DNA of 41,704 nucleotides from Planctomycetota bacterium (GTDB taxonomy: Bacteria > Planctomycetota > SZUA-567 > H5-PLA8): positions 1-41,704 of the forward strand of contig JAHCJK010000028.1 of NCBI GenBank assembly GCA_026184295.1, read 5' to 3'. This document shows positions 32,327 to 40,867 of this stretch, piece after piece (the first letter of the stretch is position 1; each line of letters opens with the position of its first letter). Under the pieces are notes generated by a model. That model was not told the DNA's origin, ran no database searches, and saw nothing but the letters and a program-made list of their open reading frames with translations. The position numbers and the translations under genes are program-made.

Positions 32327-33376
32327 ATGAAGCGACTCGAATGGCGCACGCCGATGCTTGCCCTCGCGCCGGCGCTCGCCCTCGTGGCGTGTCTCGGCAC
32401 GCTGGCGCTGGGGGGCTGCGGAAGCGGCGGCGGGCGCCCGCAGGTGGTGCTCTTCTGCGCGCAGGACCGCATCTACGCCGATCCGGTGATCAAGCGCTTC
32501 GAAGAACGCACGGGCATCCAGGTGCTCGTGCAGACCGACGCCGAAGCGAGCAAGACCGTGGGGCTCGTGACGCGCCTGATCGCGCGCAAGGCCCGCCCCG
32601 AATGCGACGTCTTCTGGAACAACGAACTCGCTCAGGCCCTGGTGCTGAAGTCCGAAGGGATTCTGGAAGCGTACGCGTCGCCATCGGCCGAAGGCCTGCC
32701 CGAACGCCAGCGCGACGCGGAGCACTGCTGGACCGGCTTCGCCGCGCGCGCCCGCGTGATCCTGTACAACACCGAACTCGTCCAGCCCGGCGAAGAACCC
32801 AAAAGCATCTGGGACCTGGCCGATCCGCGCTTTAAAGACAAGGTCGCGATCGCGCGCCCGCTCTGGGGCACCACCTTCACGCACGCCGCGGCGCTCTTTC
32901 AGGCGCTCGGGCCCGAAAAGGCCAAGGAGTTCTTCCAGAAGCTGAAGGCCAACGGCGTGAAGGTCGCGCCCGGCAACGCGATGGCCCGCAACATGGTCGC
33001 CGACGGCGAAGCCGCCGTCTGCCTGACCGACACCGACGACGCGCACGGCGCGTACATGAACAAGCGCCCGGTCAAGGTCGTCTTCCCCGACCAGGACGGC
33101 ATCGGCACGCTGGTGATTCCCAACACGGCGATGCTGATCAAAGGCGGGCCGAACACGGAGAACGGGAAGAAGCTGATCGACTTTCTGCTCACGGCCGAAG
33201 TCGAGGCGCTGCTGGCGCAGTCGGAGTCCGCGCAGATGCCACTGCGCCCGGGCGTGCCGGGGCCGCCGGAACCGTTCGGCTTGGAGAAGGTCAAACGCAT
33301 GGACGTGGACTGGCCGGGGCTGGCGCAGCGCTTCCCAGAGGTCAAGGCGTTCATCGAGGGCGAGTTCGTCAAGTGA
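32327..33376 (+). CDS. ABC transporter substrate-binding lipoprotein, Fe3+-type
   Basis: A 349-residue binding protein with a lipobox (LALGGC, lipidated Cys31), so it is anchored outside the membrane. The body has the type 2 periplasmic binding fold of the FbpA/FutA/AfuA group: VVLFCAQDRIYADPVIKRFE near the start, DVFWNNELAQALVLKSEGIL, RARVILYNTELV, SIWDLADPRFKDKVAIARP, and IPNTAMLIKGGPN. Relatives bind ferric iron or, in some branches, phosphonates or thiamine; the substrate cannot be fixed from sequence. GGGGGAGG precedes the ATG. The permease gene follows 52 bp later; no ATPase gene follows. Confidence 0.88.
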   Translation: MKRLEWRTPMLALAPALALVACLGTLALGGCGSGGGRPQVVLFCAQDRIYADPVIKRFEERTGIQVLVQTDAEASKTVGLVTRLIARKARPECDVFWNNELAQALVLKSEGILEAYASPSAEGLPERQRDAEHCWTGFAARARVILYNTELVQPGEEPKSIWDLADPRFKDKVAIARPLWGTTFTHAAALFQALGPEKAKEFFQKLKANGVKVAPGNAMARNMVADGEAAVCLTDTDDAHGAYMNKRPVKVVFPDQDGIGTLVIPNTAMLIKGGPNTENGKKLIDFLLTAEVEALLAQSESAQMPLRPGVPGPPEPFGLEKVKRMDVDWPGLAQRFPEVKAFIEGEFVK

Positions 33377-33428
33377 GGCGCCGGGGCATCGCGGGCCGCG
33401 CGCGCGGGTCCGGGCGCGGGGAGGCCCG

Positions 33429-35054
33429 TTGGAGGTGAACGCGAACACGGCCGGCCGGCGCGCCGGGGCGCTCTTCGCCGCCGCCTGCGCCGTCTTCCTG
33501 CTCGGTCCCTTCGCGGTGCTCTTTTTCGCCGAAGGCCGGGCCGCGGACATCGCCGACGTCTTCGGGCCGGGCTCCAAGGACCTGCCGCGCCTGACGGGCC
33601 TCTTCTTCGCCACCTGCCGCATCACCTTCTTCACCGCGCTGCTGGCCAGCGTGCTCGGCGTCACGGTCGCGGTCACGGTGCACCGCGCGCGAGGCTGGCG
33701 GCGGCGGGTGCTCGCGGCGCTGACGCCGATCCCGCTGCTGCTGCCCGTCGAGATCATCGCGATCGCCTGGACGCATGTGCTCGGCAAGCGCGGCCTCGCG
33801 ATGGCCGTCTGGAAGCAGTTCACCGGCGAACCGCAGCTCCCGTTCACGATCTACGGCGAGGCCGGCTCGGTCTTCGTTCTCGCGCTCTGCTGGTTCCCGC
33901 TGGTGACGATGACGACGCTCGTCGGCCTGCGCGCGCTCGGCCCGCGCGACGACGCCGCGCGCCTGTACGCCGGGCCGTGGCGGCGCTTCTGGGCCTTCGA
34001 CCTGCCGCTGCTGCTGCCGTTCGTCAGCGCCGGAACCGCCTGCGTCGCCTGGCTCGCGCTGGGCGACTTCGATGTCCCTTCGGTCTTTCTGCGCAATGCG
34101 TATCCGATCGAGATCTACGCGTCGTTCCAGTCCACCCCGCAGGTCGGGCGCGCTTTGGCGCTCGCGCTGCCGCTCCTGGCGCTCTCGGCCGCGGTGCTTA
34201 TTCTGCGGCAGGTCTGCGTGCGGCGCGATGCCCACGCGACCGTCGCCGGGCCGTGGGACCCGGCGCAGGCCACGAGTTCCGGGCGCATCGGCGCGGGCCT
34301 GGGCGCCGCCGCGAGCGCCATCCTGCTCCTGGCCGTCGGCTTCCCGGCCTTCTCGCTGCTGCACCAGGCCGGCGGCCCGGCGACCTACCGCGCGGCGATG
34401 GCCACCGCCGGCGGGATCGACGGCGAAATCTTTAACACCTTCCGGACCGCCTCCGTCGCCGCGCTGCTCATCGTCGTCCTGGGCCTCCCGTACGCGCGCA
34501 CGCTCCTGCGCGCCTCGGGCTGGAAGCGCTCCGCGCTCGCGCTGCTCGCGCTCGTCCCGCTGGCCCTGCCCGGCACGCTGCACGGCCTCGCCTGGATCAA
34601 GACGCTCGACCACCTGCCGCTGGCGTGGGGACGGCTGATCCAGGGCAGCCCGTACATCGTCTCGGTGGCACAAGCGGCCCGGTTCTTTCCGTTCGGCGTC
34701 TTCCTGCTCGCCGCGGCCCTGGGCAGCGTGCACCCGGACCTGACGCACGCCGCGCGGGCCTCGGGCGCGAGCCCCCTGCGCGCGTGGCTGCGCGTCACGC
34801 TCCCGCTCGTCTACCCGGGAATCGTCGCGGCCTTCGCGATCGCGTACGCCTTCGCCGCCAGCGAACTCGCGTGCAGCATCCTGCTCAACCCGGTGGGCTG
34901 GTCCACGCTGCCGGTGCGCATGTCCTCGCTGCTGCACTTCGGCAAGGACGAACTGCTCGCGTCGCTTTGCGTCATCCACGTCTTCGTCGCGCTGGTCCCG
35001 TACCTGGTGGCGACGATCTTCCTGGAGAAGATGCTCGAAGTCCGCCTGGGGTAG
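33429..35054 (+). CDS. ABC transporter permease, fused FbpB type
   Basis: A 541-residue inner-membrane protein made of two fused permease halves with about 12 spans, as in FbpB/SfuB iron permeases. EAA-type loops that contact the ATPase are seen in both halves (DDAARLYAGPWRRFWAFDLP and HAARASGASPLRAWLRVTLP). It pairs with the binding lipoprotein upstream. The start is uncertain: TTG at 33429 with GGGGAGG just before it, or GTG at 33435 with the same site better spaced. The expected ATP-binding subunit is absent from the next genes, so it must be encoded elsewhere or shared. Confidence 0.88.
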   Translation: MEVNANTAGRRAGALFAAACAVFLLGPFAVLFFAEGRAADIADVFGPGSKDLPRLTGLFFATCRITFFTALLASVLGVTVAVTVHRARGWRRRVLAALTPIPLLLPVEIIAIAWTHVLGKRGLAMAVWKQFTGEPQLPFTIYGEAGSVFVLALCWFPLVTMTTLVGLRALGPRDDAARLYAGPWRRFWAFDLPLLLPFVSAGTACVAWLALGDFDVPSVFLRNAYPIEIYASFQSTPQVGRALALALPLLALSAAVLILRQVCVRRDAHATVAGPWDPAQATSSGRIGAGLGAAASAILLLAVGFPAFSLLHQAGGPATYRAAMATAGGIDGEIFNTFRTASVAALLIVVLGLPYARTLLRASGWKRSALALLALVPLALPGTLHGLAWIKTLDHLPLAWGRLIQGSPYIVSVAQAARFFPFGVFLLAAALGSVHPDLTHAARASGASPLRAWLRVTLPLVYPGIVAAFAIAYAFAASELACSILLNPVGWSTLPVRMSSLLHFGKDELLASLCVIHVFVALVPYLVATIFLEKMLEVRLG

Positions 35055-35197
35055 CGTCGCCGCCCGTGCCTGGAGCCAATTTCTGAAAAACCGTGCATTC
35101 TCGTTCACGCATGCTAAAGTGAAGGTCTGCCAACGGCGTGCCATCGAATTGACCGACTCAGTTATCCTGCACGCGCCATCAAATCAGCGAGGTTGTC

Positions 35198-35656
35198 ATG
35201 GTTGTTCTAAGCGGAGGCGAACGCGGCGAGGTCGCACTCTCGGCGCTGCAGTGGAAAGCGCTGCTTCAGATGGCGGAGGCCTTTGGCTGGCGAACGCAGG
35301 GCGTCGAGACCAATTTCGAATGCCTGGAGTTCCGTGCCGAACGGAAATTATCCGACAAAGAGAAGCAGAAAATCCGAACGGACAAGGCCGGGCTCGACGG
35401 GTACCTTTGCAGCACCAACTACAATTGGATCGCTGAAGAGGACGCCAAACAGTTCGCCCAGGCGCTGCGGCGGGCGCAAAAGGAAATCCCGCTCGAGCAG
35501 GAGCCGGGCGCGGAGGACGCGCTTTCCGTTCATGCGGCCTCGAGCAATTTTCCCGTGGCATTCATGTCGATATTCGCCGGGCGCCAGGAGCTGATCGGCG
35601 AGGCGATCCGGATTTTGGATTGGGGGACCGTCTGCATCAGGTCGCAGACGCCCTGA
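35198..35656 (+). CDS. Hypothetical protein
   Basis: A 152-residue soluble protein I do not recognise by name. It begins MVVLSGGERGEVALSALQW and has a helix KALLQMAEAFGW, a GYLCSTNYNWIAEEDAKQFA segment and charged ends. That layout, a tryptophan-rich 'leucine helix, YGW, then N-x-x-x-I-x-x-EDA' pattern, recalls small uncharacterised proteins often seen as lone genes in diverse bacteria. GAGG lies 5 bp before the ATG. It follows the ABC permease after 143 bp and has no clear operon partner. Confidence 0.55.
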   Translation: MVVLSGGERGEVALSALQWKALLQMAEAFGWRTQGVETNFECLEFRAERKLSDKEKQKIRTDKAGLDGYLCSTNYNWIAEEDAKQFAQALRRAQKEIPLEQEPGAEDALSVHAASSNFPVAFMSIFAGRQELIGEAIRILDWGTVCIRSQTP

Positions 35657-35722
35657 TTTTTTGCTCCATTTTTATGTGAATTAAAGTTGTACTTGCGGTG
35701 CTTTTACGTCTACAGTGGCGGC

Positions 35723-35938
35723 ATGAATAAGCCCAGATGGCGGCCCGGAGTCAACGCCATCGTCAAACCCAGAAACGAAGATCGCCTGGGCCACCGCGAC
35801 ATGGTCGGGGTGTTTGTGGTGGATGTCTCCGAGAACGGCGACGAAGTGCAGTTGCGCTTCAAGGACGGCCGCGAATCCTGGGAGAGCGTCTTCAACTGGT
35901 GGCTGATCCGCGATCTGGGCGAAACCTCGAAATCATGA
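35723..35938 (+). CDS. Small hypothetical protein
   Basis: A 71-residue protein (MNKPRWRPGVNAIVKPR...) with alternating strands: a barrel-like pattern GVFVVDVSENGDEVQLRFKDG suggests a small SH3-like or Tudor-like fold, and the end is tryptophan-rich (ESWESVFNWWLIRDL). Function unknown. The ATG is chosen over a TTG 36 bp upstream because the fold begins here; there is only a weak GGCGG before it. The 66-bp gap upstream is AT-rich and likely carries its promoter. Confidence 0.55.
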   Translation: MNKPRWRPGVNAIVKPRNEDRLGHRDMVGVFVVDVSENGDEVQLRFKDGRESWESVFNWWLIRDLGETSKS

Positions 35939-36026
35939 ACCCCGCCGGCCTCTAAAATTCAGGCCGTCCCGTCCGATTTAAACCCCGATTTTCGATTCGA
36001 AATATCGCGTGCCGGTTTCAATCGCG

Positions 36027-36272
36027 TTACTTCCCGTCCGTCGCGGCTTCGTCCGGTACGTATTCGATCAGGTCGCTCAGGCTTTTAACGTTGAAATACC
36101 GGCAGAGTTTTTCCAGCGTGGACAGGTGGACGCGCTCGAACTTGCAGTTCTTGAGGCGGATGATGGCGCCCTGCGAGAGCCCCGTCTCTTCCGCGATGGT
36201 GCGGATGGAGAGATCGCGCTTCTCGTGATACGCCTTTTGCCGCCGCAGATCGTCGAAGAACGAACGGACCAT
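36027..36272 (-). CDS. XRE-family helix-turn-helix regulator
   Basis: An 81-residue protein with a HTH of Cro/C1 type: LSIRTIAEETGLSQGAIIRL followed by LSTLEKLCRYFNVKSLSDLI. The start at MVRSFFDDLRR is chosen because AAGGAGG lies 7 bp upstream; an earlier ATG at 36296 would overlap the promoter. It is divergent to a small gene at 36465, and the 190-bp gap carries promoter elements for both, so it may repress itself and that neighbour. A toxin-antitoxin role is possible but unsupported. Confidence 0.8.
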   Translation of the reverse strand: MVRSFFDDLRRQKAYHEKRDLSIRTIAEETGLSQGAIIRLKNCKFERVHLSTLEKLCRYFNVKSLSDLIEYVPDEAATDGK

Positions 36273-36295
36273 AGCCACCCTCCTTGCTCCCGCCA

Positions 36296-36301
36296 ATTAT
36301 A
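36296..36301 (-). promoter_or_regulatory. -10 element for the XRE gene
   Basis: A perfect TATAAT on the minus strand, 23 bp upstream of the ATG at 36272, with TTGAAT at 36317-36322 as the best -35 (15-bp spacing). The position fits a short leader containing the AAGGAGG site. Confidence 0.5.
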
Positions 36302-36358
36302 GCAGTTGCAGCCGGAATTCAATGCACATGATACCGCTGTAAAAGGCATATGCTTCTG

Positions 36359-36387
36359 TTGACAAGAGCACCCCACCCAGGTACGCT
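36359..36387 (+). promoter_or_regulatory. Promoter for the gene at 36465
   Basis: A perfect TTGACA at 36359-36364 and a weak TACGCT at 36382-36387 at the ideal 17-bp spacing, about 75 bp before the ATG. An inverted repeat GCTTCC-6-GGAAGC at 36407-36424 lies just downstream and could be an operator for the divergent XRE protein. Confidence 0.45.
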
Positions 36388-36464
36388 CTCATTAGCAGAA
36401 ACAAATGCTTCCATAAGCGGAAGCGCTACGGATGGGCTTGTAAGTGTTGGAAGAGGTGAATCTT

Positions 36465-36725
36465 ATGAGTACGGTCAGCCAGGAAGAGTATCGGATTCTG
36501 GAGCGGGAAGCGGGTTGCATGTTCGCGCACAACGGCCGGACCTACGCGATCGAAGTGGACGGCGACGACGAAGCCTTTCCGGTTCATGTCCAGTTCGCGG
36601 CCACCATCCATTACGTCGCGGCCTCCGAGGAGATTCCGGCCGATAAGCGCGCCTCCAGTTCCGCGGTCAGCCTCGCGCTGGCCATTCTCCGGCGCGAATA
36701 CTTCCGCCAGACCCACCGGGCATGA
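36465..36725 (+). CDS. Small hypothetical protein
   Basis: An 86-residue protein (MSTVSQEEYRILEREAG...) of unknown family. A central beta segment (RTYAIEVDGDDEAFPVHVQF) is followed by a helix (SAVSLALAILRREYFRQ). The ATG is fixed by AGAGGTGA 5 bp upstream; a TTG 21 bp earlier lacks such a site. It is divergent to the XRE gene and followed after 6 bp by the GNAT acetyltransferase, so it is likely first in a two- or three-gene operon. Confidence 0.6.
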   Translation: MSTVSQEEYRILEREAGCMFAHNGRTYAIEVDGDDEAFPVHVQFAATIHYVAASEEIPADKRASSSAVSLALAILRREYFRQTHRA

Positions 36726-36731
36726 GCCGAA

Positions 36732-37265
36732 ATGAGCCTGGTATCGCAGCCCACCGAGATCCGCCCCGCGTCCAAGTACGACGCGCAGGAACTCGCGTCG
36801 CTGACGCTGACGGTCTGGCGCGAATCGTTCAAGCGCATGCTGCCTGAAAAAGTGCTCTCGGATGCTTCTACCTTCCAGTTCGAGCAGGCCTGGCGCGACT
36901 CCCTGACCAATCCGGCGCACTGCTGCTGCGTCTGCAAGCGCTTCGGCCAGATCGTCGGCGGCGCGATGCTCGGCCCCAGCCGCGACGCGGACGCGAACGC
37001 CCAGGGTCCCGCGGAACTGTACGGCATCTACCTGCTCCCGGAATACTGGGATTGCGGCAAAGGCTGGGCGATGTGGCAGAACCTGCTGGAACAACTGCGC
37101 GGCCGGGCCTTCACCCGCGTGACGCTGTGGGTCTGGACTTCCAACCTGCGCGCGAAGGCCTTCTTCGAACGCATCGGCTTCCAACGGGACTCCGGCGCGC
37201 CGGTGAACGATGTCCACCAGGGCATCGAACTGCCGCACGAACGGTACACGCTGGCGCTTCCGTAG
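36732..37265 (+). CDS. GNAT-family N-acetyltransferase
   Basis: A 177-residue acetyltransferase. The acetyl-CoA binding motif is the usual strand plus loop: ELYGIYLLPEYWDCGKGWAMW, with C-G-K-G-W-A in place of the common Q/R-x-x-G-x-A; motif B follows as FTRVTLWVWTSNLRAKAFFE and RIGFQRD. It moves an acetyl group from acetyl-CoA to an amine; the substrate is unknown. Two cysteines in a CCCVC run near residue 65 are unusual for the family. It starts 6 bp after the small gene upstream and is followed by another small gene. Confidence 0.85.
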   Translation: MSLVSQPTEIRPASKYDAQELASLTLTVWRESFKRMLPEKVLSDASTFQFEQAWRDSLTNPAHCCCVCKRFGQIVGGAMLGPSRDADANAQGPAELYGIYLLPEYWDCGKGWAMWQNLLEQLRGRAFTRVTLWVWTSNLRAKAFFERIGFQRDSGAPVNDVHQGIELPHERYTLALP

Positions 37266-37312
37266 CCCGCCCGCATTCCGCCTTCGACCCCGCCGACTTT
37301 CAGGAGCGCACC

Positions 37313-37555
37313 ATGCCCAATACGAGCCGTCTCTCCTTCCGCATTCTGGGCACCGAAAAGCCGATCGATTTCGAGATCGCGCCGGAGGACGTCCCGGCCA
37401 TCCTCGAGGCCATCGGCGGCGGCAAGAAATTGGACCTGATCAAAGCGCGCGGCGACCGTACCACGATCAACATGATGTACGTCACCTCGATCGAGATCAA
37501 CGACGCGACCAACCGGCAGGCCCCGGGCCAGGCGCTTCAAATACGATTGTATTGA
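37313..37555 (+). CDS. Small hypothetical protein
   Basis: An 80-residue protein (MPNTSRLSFRILG...) with beta-strand and helix alternation (KPIDFEIAPEDVPAILEAIG, then DRTTINMMYVTSIEI). Not recognised. AGGAG lies 6 bp before the ATG, and it follows the acetyltransferase by 47 bp in the same direction. Confidence 0.6.
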   Translation: MPNTSRLSFRILGTEKPIDFEIAPEDVPAILEAIGGGKKLDLIKARGDRTTINMMYVTSIEINDATNRQAPGQALQIRLY

Positions 37556-37689
37556 CGGCGCGCATCCGTACTTCCCAAAGAAGGCACCGAAGCCCGCCCG
37601 CGATCAAACGCGCGGCAGTCCATCCCGATCCCACTAGCATTTCAGTGCATTGAACCACGAACGGCCGAGGCGAGCCGAGCGCGAGCCCG

Positions 37690-39168
37690 TCAGTTCCCCG
37701 CCGGCCCCTGCGCGGGCTTGGGTTCGGCGGCGGGCTGCGGGGCGGGGTCGCCGGGCTTGGCGGACGCGGGCTTGGGGGGCGCGGGCACCAGGTCGGCCAG
37801 GGTCATCTCGGCCAGGCCCTGTTCGCCCTCGCGTTCGACGCGCCGCAGCACCTCCTGCGCCTTGCGCCAGCTCTCGCCGTCGCCCGGCAGCGGGGGCTGG
37901 CCGCGGCAGGCCTTGACCAGGTCGGCCATGGGGCACTGCGCGGGGTCCTGCGCGGGCAGAAAACGCGGGTCTTCGCCGCCCAGCGCGCCGTGGTGCGCGG
38001 TCTTCACGACCATGCCGTTGCTGACGAGCCGCTGGAGCGCGCGCTCGACGACCCCCGGTTCGCTCTCCAGCGCGTCGGCCAGTTCGGAAAGCTTCGTGCC
38101 GCCGGGGCTCGTGCCGAGGCGGAAGCGCTTGCCGATTTCCACCGCGGCGGCAAAGGCGAGCATCGGGAGGAGCGCGGCCTCGCGCTGCGCCCAGTCCTTG
38201 GCGTTGCTGATGAGCTGGTTGTGGCGCTGCCGGGTCTCCCACTGTTCGACGATGGTGCGGTGGTGCTGGACGATGTACGAAAGGTCCGCGCCCGCCAGCA
38301 CCACGATCCAGCTCAGGTAGACCCAGCCGAACAGGATCGGGATGATCGCGAGCGACCCGTAGACCTTCGACATGCCCACGGCGTACGTGACGTAGACGAT
38401 GAAGCCGACCTTGCTCAGTTCCCACAGCACGGCGCAGACGAAGCCGCCGCAGAGCGCCGCGGGCAGGCGCACCTTCACGTGCGGCATGATCATGTAGAAC
38501 GCGGTGAAGGCCAGGGACGTGAGCAGCATCGGCAGGACGTACAGGCCCAGGACGGGGTAGTCCTTGAAGAGTTCCGTCAGCCAGATCGAGACCAGGAGCA
38601 CCACCGGGCCCCAGAAGACCAGCGCGGTCGTGATCGCGATCTTGATGAAGATCGAACGCCCCGCGTTGACCTTCCAGATCGCGTTGAAGGTCTGTTCGAC
38701 GGTCTGGAAGAGCATCACGGCCACGAACATCAGGATGAGGAACGAGAAGAGGCTGACCTTGCCGATGTTCTCGGTCAGTTTGCCGACGGTCGAACGAATC
38801 TTTTCCTTGAAGCGCTCCTGCACTTCCTTGCGCGCCTGGCGGACCTCGCCGTTGGCCGGGGCCCCCTCGCCGCTCTTGGCCTCCTCGGGCGGCTTCGGCA
38901 AGGGTTCGGCGGGCTCGGCCGGTTCTTCCACGGCCGCCCCGTGGTGGGACTCCGGGACCAGCAGTTCGACGATCTTGTCGAGGACGCGTTCGCGCTGGGG
39001 CAGAAAGGCGGGGCTGGAAAGCACCGCGAGCACGATGACCAGCATCGGCACGAACGAGGTCAGGGTTTGGAACGAAAGGGCCGCGGCGCGGAGCGGAATG
39101 TAGTCCTCGCGGACCTTTTCCCAGACCAGGCGCCATAGGGGCGGGCGATTATTCGATTCCAGCAACAT
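37690..39168 (-). CDS. YihY/BrkB-family membrane protein with C-terminal helix-turn-helix-like extension
   Basis: A 492-residue protein. About six membrane spans match YihY (formerly annotated as RNase BN): LRAAALSFQTLTSFVPMLVI at the N-terminus, then FLILMFVAVMLFQTVEQTFN, the FNAIWKV motif, and YGSLAIIPILFGWVYLSWIV. A charged insert of about 60 residues (80-140) interrupts the first loop. From about residue 340 a cytoplasmic part follows: KLSELADALESEPGVVERAL and LVSNGMVVKT look like a winged helix, and the tail is proline- and alanine-rich. Longer than the usual 290-440 residues. The family function is unsettled; a transporter or envelope role is likely. Divergent to the next operon. Confidence 0.82.
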   Translation of the reverse strand: MLLESNNRPPLWRLVWEKVREDYIPLRAAALSFQTLTSFVPMLVIVLAVLSSPAFLPQRERVLDKIVELLVPESHHGAAVEEPAEPAEPLPKPPEEAKSGEGAPANGEVRQARKEVQERFKEKIRSTVGKLTENIGKVSLFSFLILMFVAVMLFQTVEQTFNAIWKVNAGRSIFIKIAITTALVFWGPVVLLVSIWLTELFKDYPVLGLYVLPMLLTSLAFTAFYMIMPHVKVRLPAALCGGFVCAVLWELSKVGFIVYVTYAVGMSKVYGSLAIIPILFGWVYLSWIVVLAGADLSYIVQHHRTIVEQWETRQRHNQLISNAKDWAQREAALLPMLAFAAAVEIGKRFRLGTSPGGTKLSELADALESEPGVVERALQRLVSNGMVVKTAHHGALGGEDPRFLPAQDPAQCPMADLVKACRGQPPLPGDGESWRKAQEVLRRVEREGEQGLAEMTLADLVPAPPKPASAKPGDPAPQPAAEPKPAQGPAGN

Positions 39169-39203
39169 TGAAAGAAGTCTACCGTGGAGGTTAATCTAGC
39201 GCC

Positions 39204-40469
39204 ATGGCCGCCCCCGTACCCGCCAAGTCGGGCTCCGACGGCAAGCCTCCGGGCTGCCTGATCCTATTCTTCCTGGCCTTCCTGGCCGCCGGGATCGCGG
39301 TCGGCATCGTGATCTTTTACAAGGTCCACGAAGGCGTGCGGATCCACCGCGAGTACGTGCAGGGCACCTGCGTGATCACGGCCGCGCGCCTGCACACCAA
39401 CAGCGACAGCGACGGGACGACGTACCGGCCGGAGTTCGAATTCGAAGTGATCGTGCCCCACGACCCGCGCAACCGCGGCGACGAAGGGCGCTACGCGGCC
39501 AAGGGCTACGACGGCGCGGACGTGGCGACGAGCAGTCACGACAGCAACAACGCGATCGTGAAGGCCTTCAAAGTCAACGGGACGTACCCGTGCTGGTACG
39601 ATCCCGGCGATCCGCACAAGGCGGTGCTGGCCAAGCCCAGCGCCTGGAACCTGCTCTGGCTGCTCTTCCCGCTGCCGTTCGCGGGCGTGGGCTTTTTCGG
39701 GACGATCTGGGTGATCCGCAGCCGCTTCCGCGCCGGCGCGGCGCCCTCGCCCGAACGCGAGGCGTTCCTGAACAAAGGGACGAAGCGCCAGGCGGCCGAG
39801 CAGGCCGTGGCGCTGCTCTCGCAGGCCAAGGCGACGCCGGGCACGCGCCTGCCGTACAAGCTCGCCCAGGACCAGACCGAACGCCTGGCCGCGCTGGGCC
39901 TGGGCTGCTTCGGGCTCGTCTGGACCGGCATCACCGGGGCGGTCTGGATCGGGATGTGGTCGGGCAAGGACTGGATGGGCATCGTCTTCCTCGGCCTCTT
40001 CGTGCTCGTCGGCCTGGGGATGCTCGCCGCGGCCGCCTGGCAGGCGATGATCGGGTGGGGCGTGGGCGAGACCGCCGTCGAAGTCTCCAGCTACCAGCCG
40101 CTGCCGGGCGAGGAATTCGAGATCAGCGTCGCGCAGCACGGGCACATGGCGATGAACGAACTCTCGGTCTGGCTCGTCTGCGAAGAGAAAGCCACCTACC
40201 GCCAGGGCACCAACACCCGCACCGACAGCGAACGCCTGCTCGAGGAGAAACTCGGCGCGAAGCACAACCTGACGGTCACCGGCGCGGGCTCGGAAGAACT
40301 GCGCATCCGCGCGCGCGTGCCCGCGGAAGCGATGCATACGTTCAAGTCGCCGCACAACGAGGTCCGCTGGTTCGTGGAAGTGCGCGGCGACATCCAGCGC
40401 TGGCCCGACTTCAAGCGCAGCTATCCCATCCGCGTGCTGGCCGCGCCCGAAACGGAGGGCCACGCATGA
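39204..40469 (+). CDS. DUF3592-like membrane protein
   Basis: A 421-residue protein. One span near 19-40 (ILFFLAFLAAGIAVGIVIFY), then a beta domain of the DUF3592 type (GTCVITAARLHTNSDSDG, YRPEFEFEVIV, GTYPCWYDPGDPHKAVL), a second span at about 150-172, two more near 230-290 (LGCFGLVWTGITGAVWIGMW; GIVFLGLFVLVGLGMLAAAA) and a C-terminal beta-sandwich (YQPLPGEEFEISVAQHG, LRIRARVPAEAMHTF, VRWFVEVRGDIQRWPDF) that resembles an arrestin-like fold. It overlaps the next gene by ATGA. First gene of a three-gene coupled operon; function unknown. Confidence 0.78.
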   Translation: MAAPVPAKSGSDGKPPGCLILFFLAFLAAGIAVGIVIFYKVHEGVRIHREYVQGTCVITAARLHTNSDSDGTTYRPEFEFEVIVPHDPRNRGDEGRYAAKGYDGADVATSSHDSNNAIVKAFKVNGTYPCWYDPGDPHKAVLAKPSAWNLLWLLFPLPFAGVGFFGTIWVIRSRFRAGAAPSPEREAFLNKGTKRQAAEQAVALLSQAKATPGTRLPYKLAQDQTERLAALGLGCFGLVWTGITGAVWIGMWSGKDWMGIVFLGLFVLVGLGMLAAAAWQAMIGWGVGETAVEVSSYQPLPGEEFEISVAQHGHMAMNELSVWLVCEEKATYRQGTNTRTDSERLLEEKLGAKHNLTVTGAGSEELRIRARVPAEAMHTFKSPHNEVRWFVEVRGDIQRWPDFKRSYPIRVLAAPETEGHA

Positions 40470-40867
40470 GCATCGACGTCTCGCAGGTCGAAATCCTGCT
40501 CGAGGACAAGGACATGGTCCTGAACCCCGGGCAGACGCTGAGCGGCGGGTTCCGCCTCAACAGCATCCTGGCCGTGCCGGTCAAGCGCGCCGAAGTGAGC
40601 GTGCTCTGGTACACGATGGGCAAGGGCGACACCGACGAAGGCGTGATCTTCTGCCAGACGTACGCCGAAGACGGCGAACTGGACGCGCAGACGGCCTTTC
40701 CGTTCAGCGTCGTGCTGCCGGGCGAACCGTGGTCCTACGACGGCAAGATCGTGAAGATCCGCTGGGCCGTGCGCGTGCGCATCTACCCGAAGGAAGGCCC
40801 GGACGTCGCCGCGGAACAGAACTTCCGCCTCTGGCCGGCGCACCGCAAGCAGGGGCAGGAGACATGA
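40466..40867 (+). CDS. Arrestin-like small protein
   Basis: A 133-residue protein with a beta-sandwich pattern: VEILLEDKDMVLNPGQTLSG, KRAEVSVLWYTMGKGDTDEG, TAFPFSVVLPGEPWSYDGK, VKIRWAVRVRIYPKEGPD. This closely follows the last domain of its upstream neighbour in order and type, so one gene may have arisen by copying the domain. It starts inside the stop of the previous gene (ATGA) and ends in the start of the next (ATGA). Function unknown. Confidence 0.75.
   Translation: MSIDVSQVEILLEDKDMVLNPGQTLSGGFRLNSILAVPVKRAEVSVLWYTMGKGDTDEGVIFCQTYAEDGELDAQTAFPFSVVLPGEPWSYDGKIVKIRWAVRVRIYPKEGPDVAAEQNFRLWPAHRKQGQET

Noticed and set aside
36027..36725. Toxin-antitoxin pair from the XRE gene and the divergent small gene
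   Set aside because: The genes are divergent rather than in one operon and the small protein shows no toxin motif; kept only as a regulator with a possible target.
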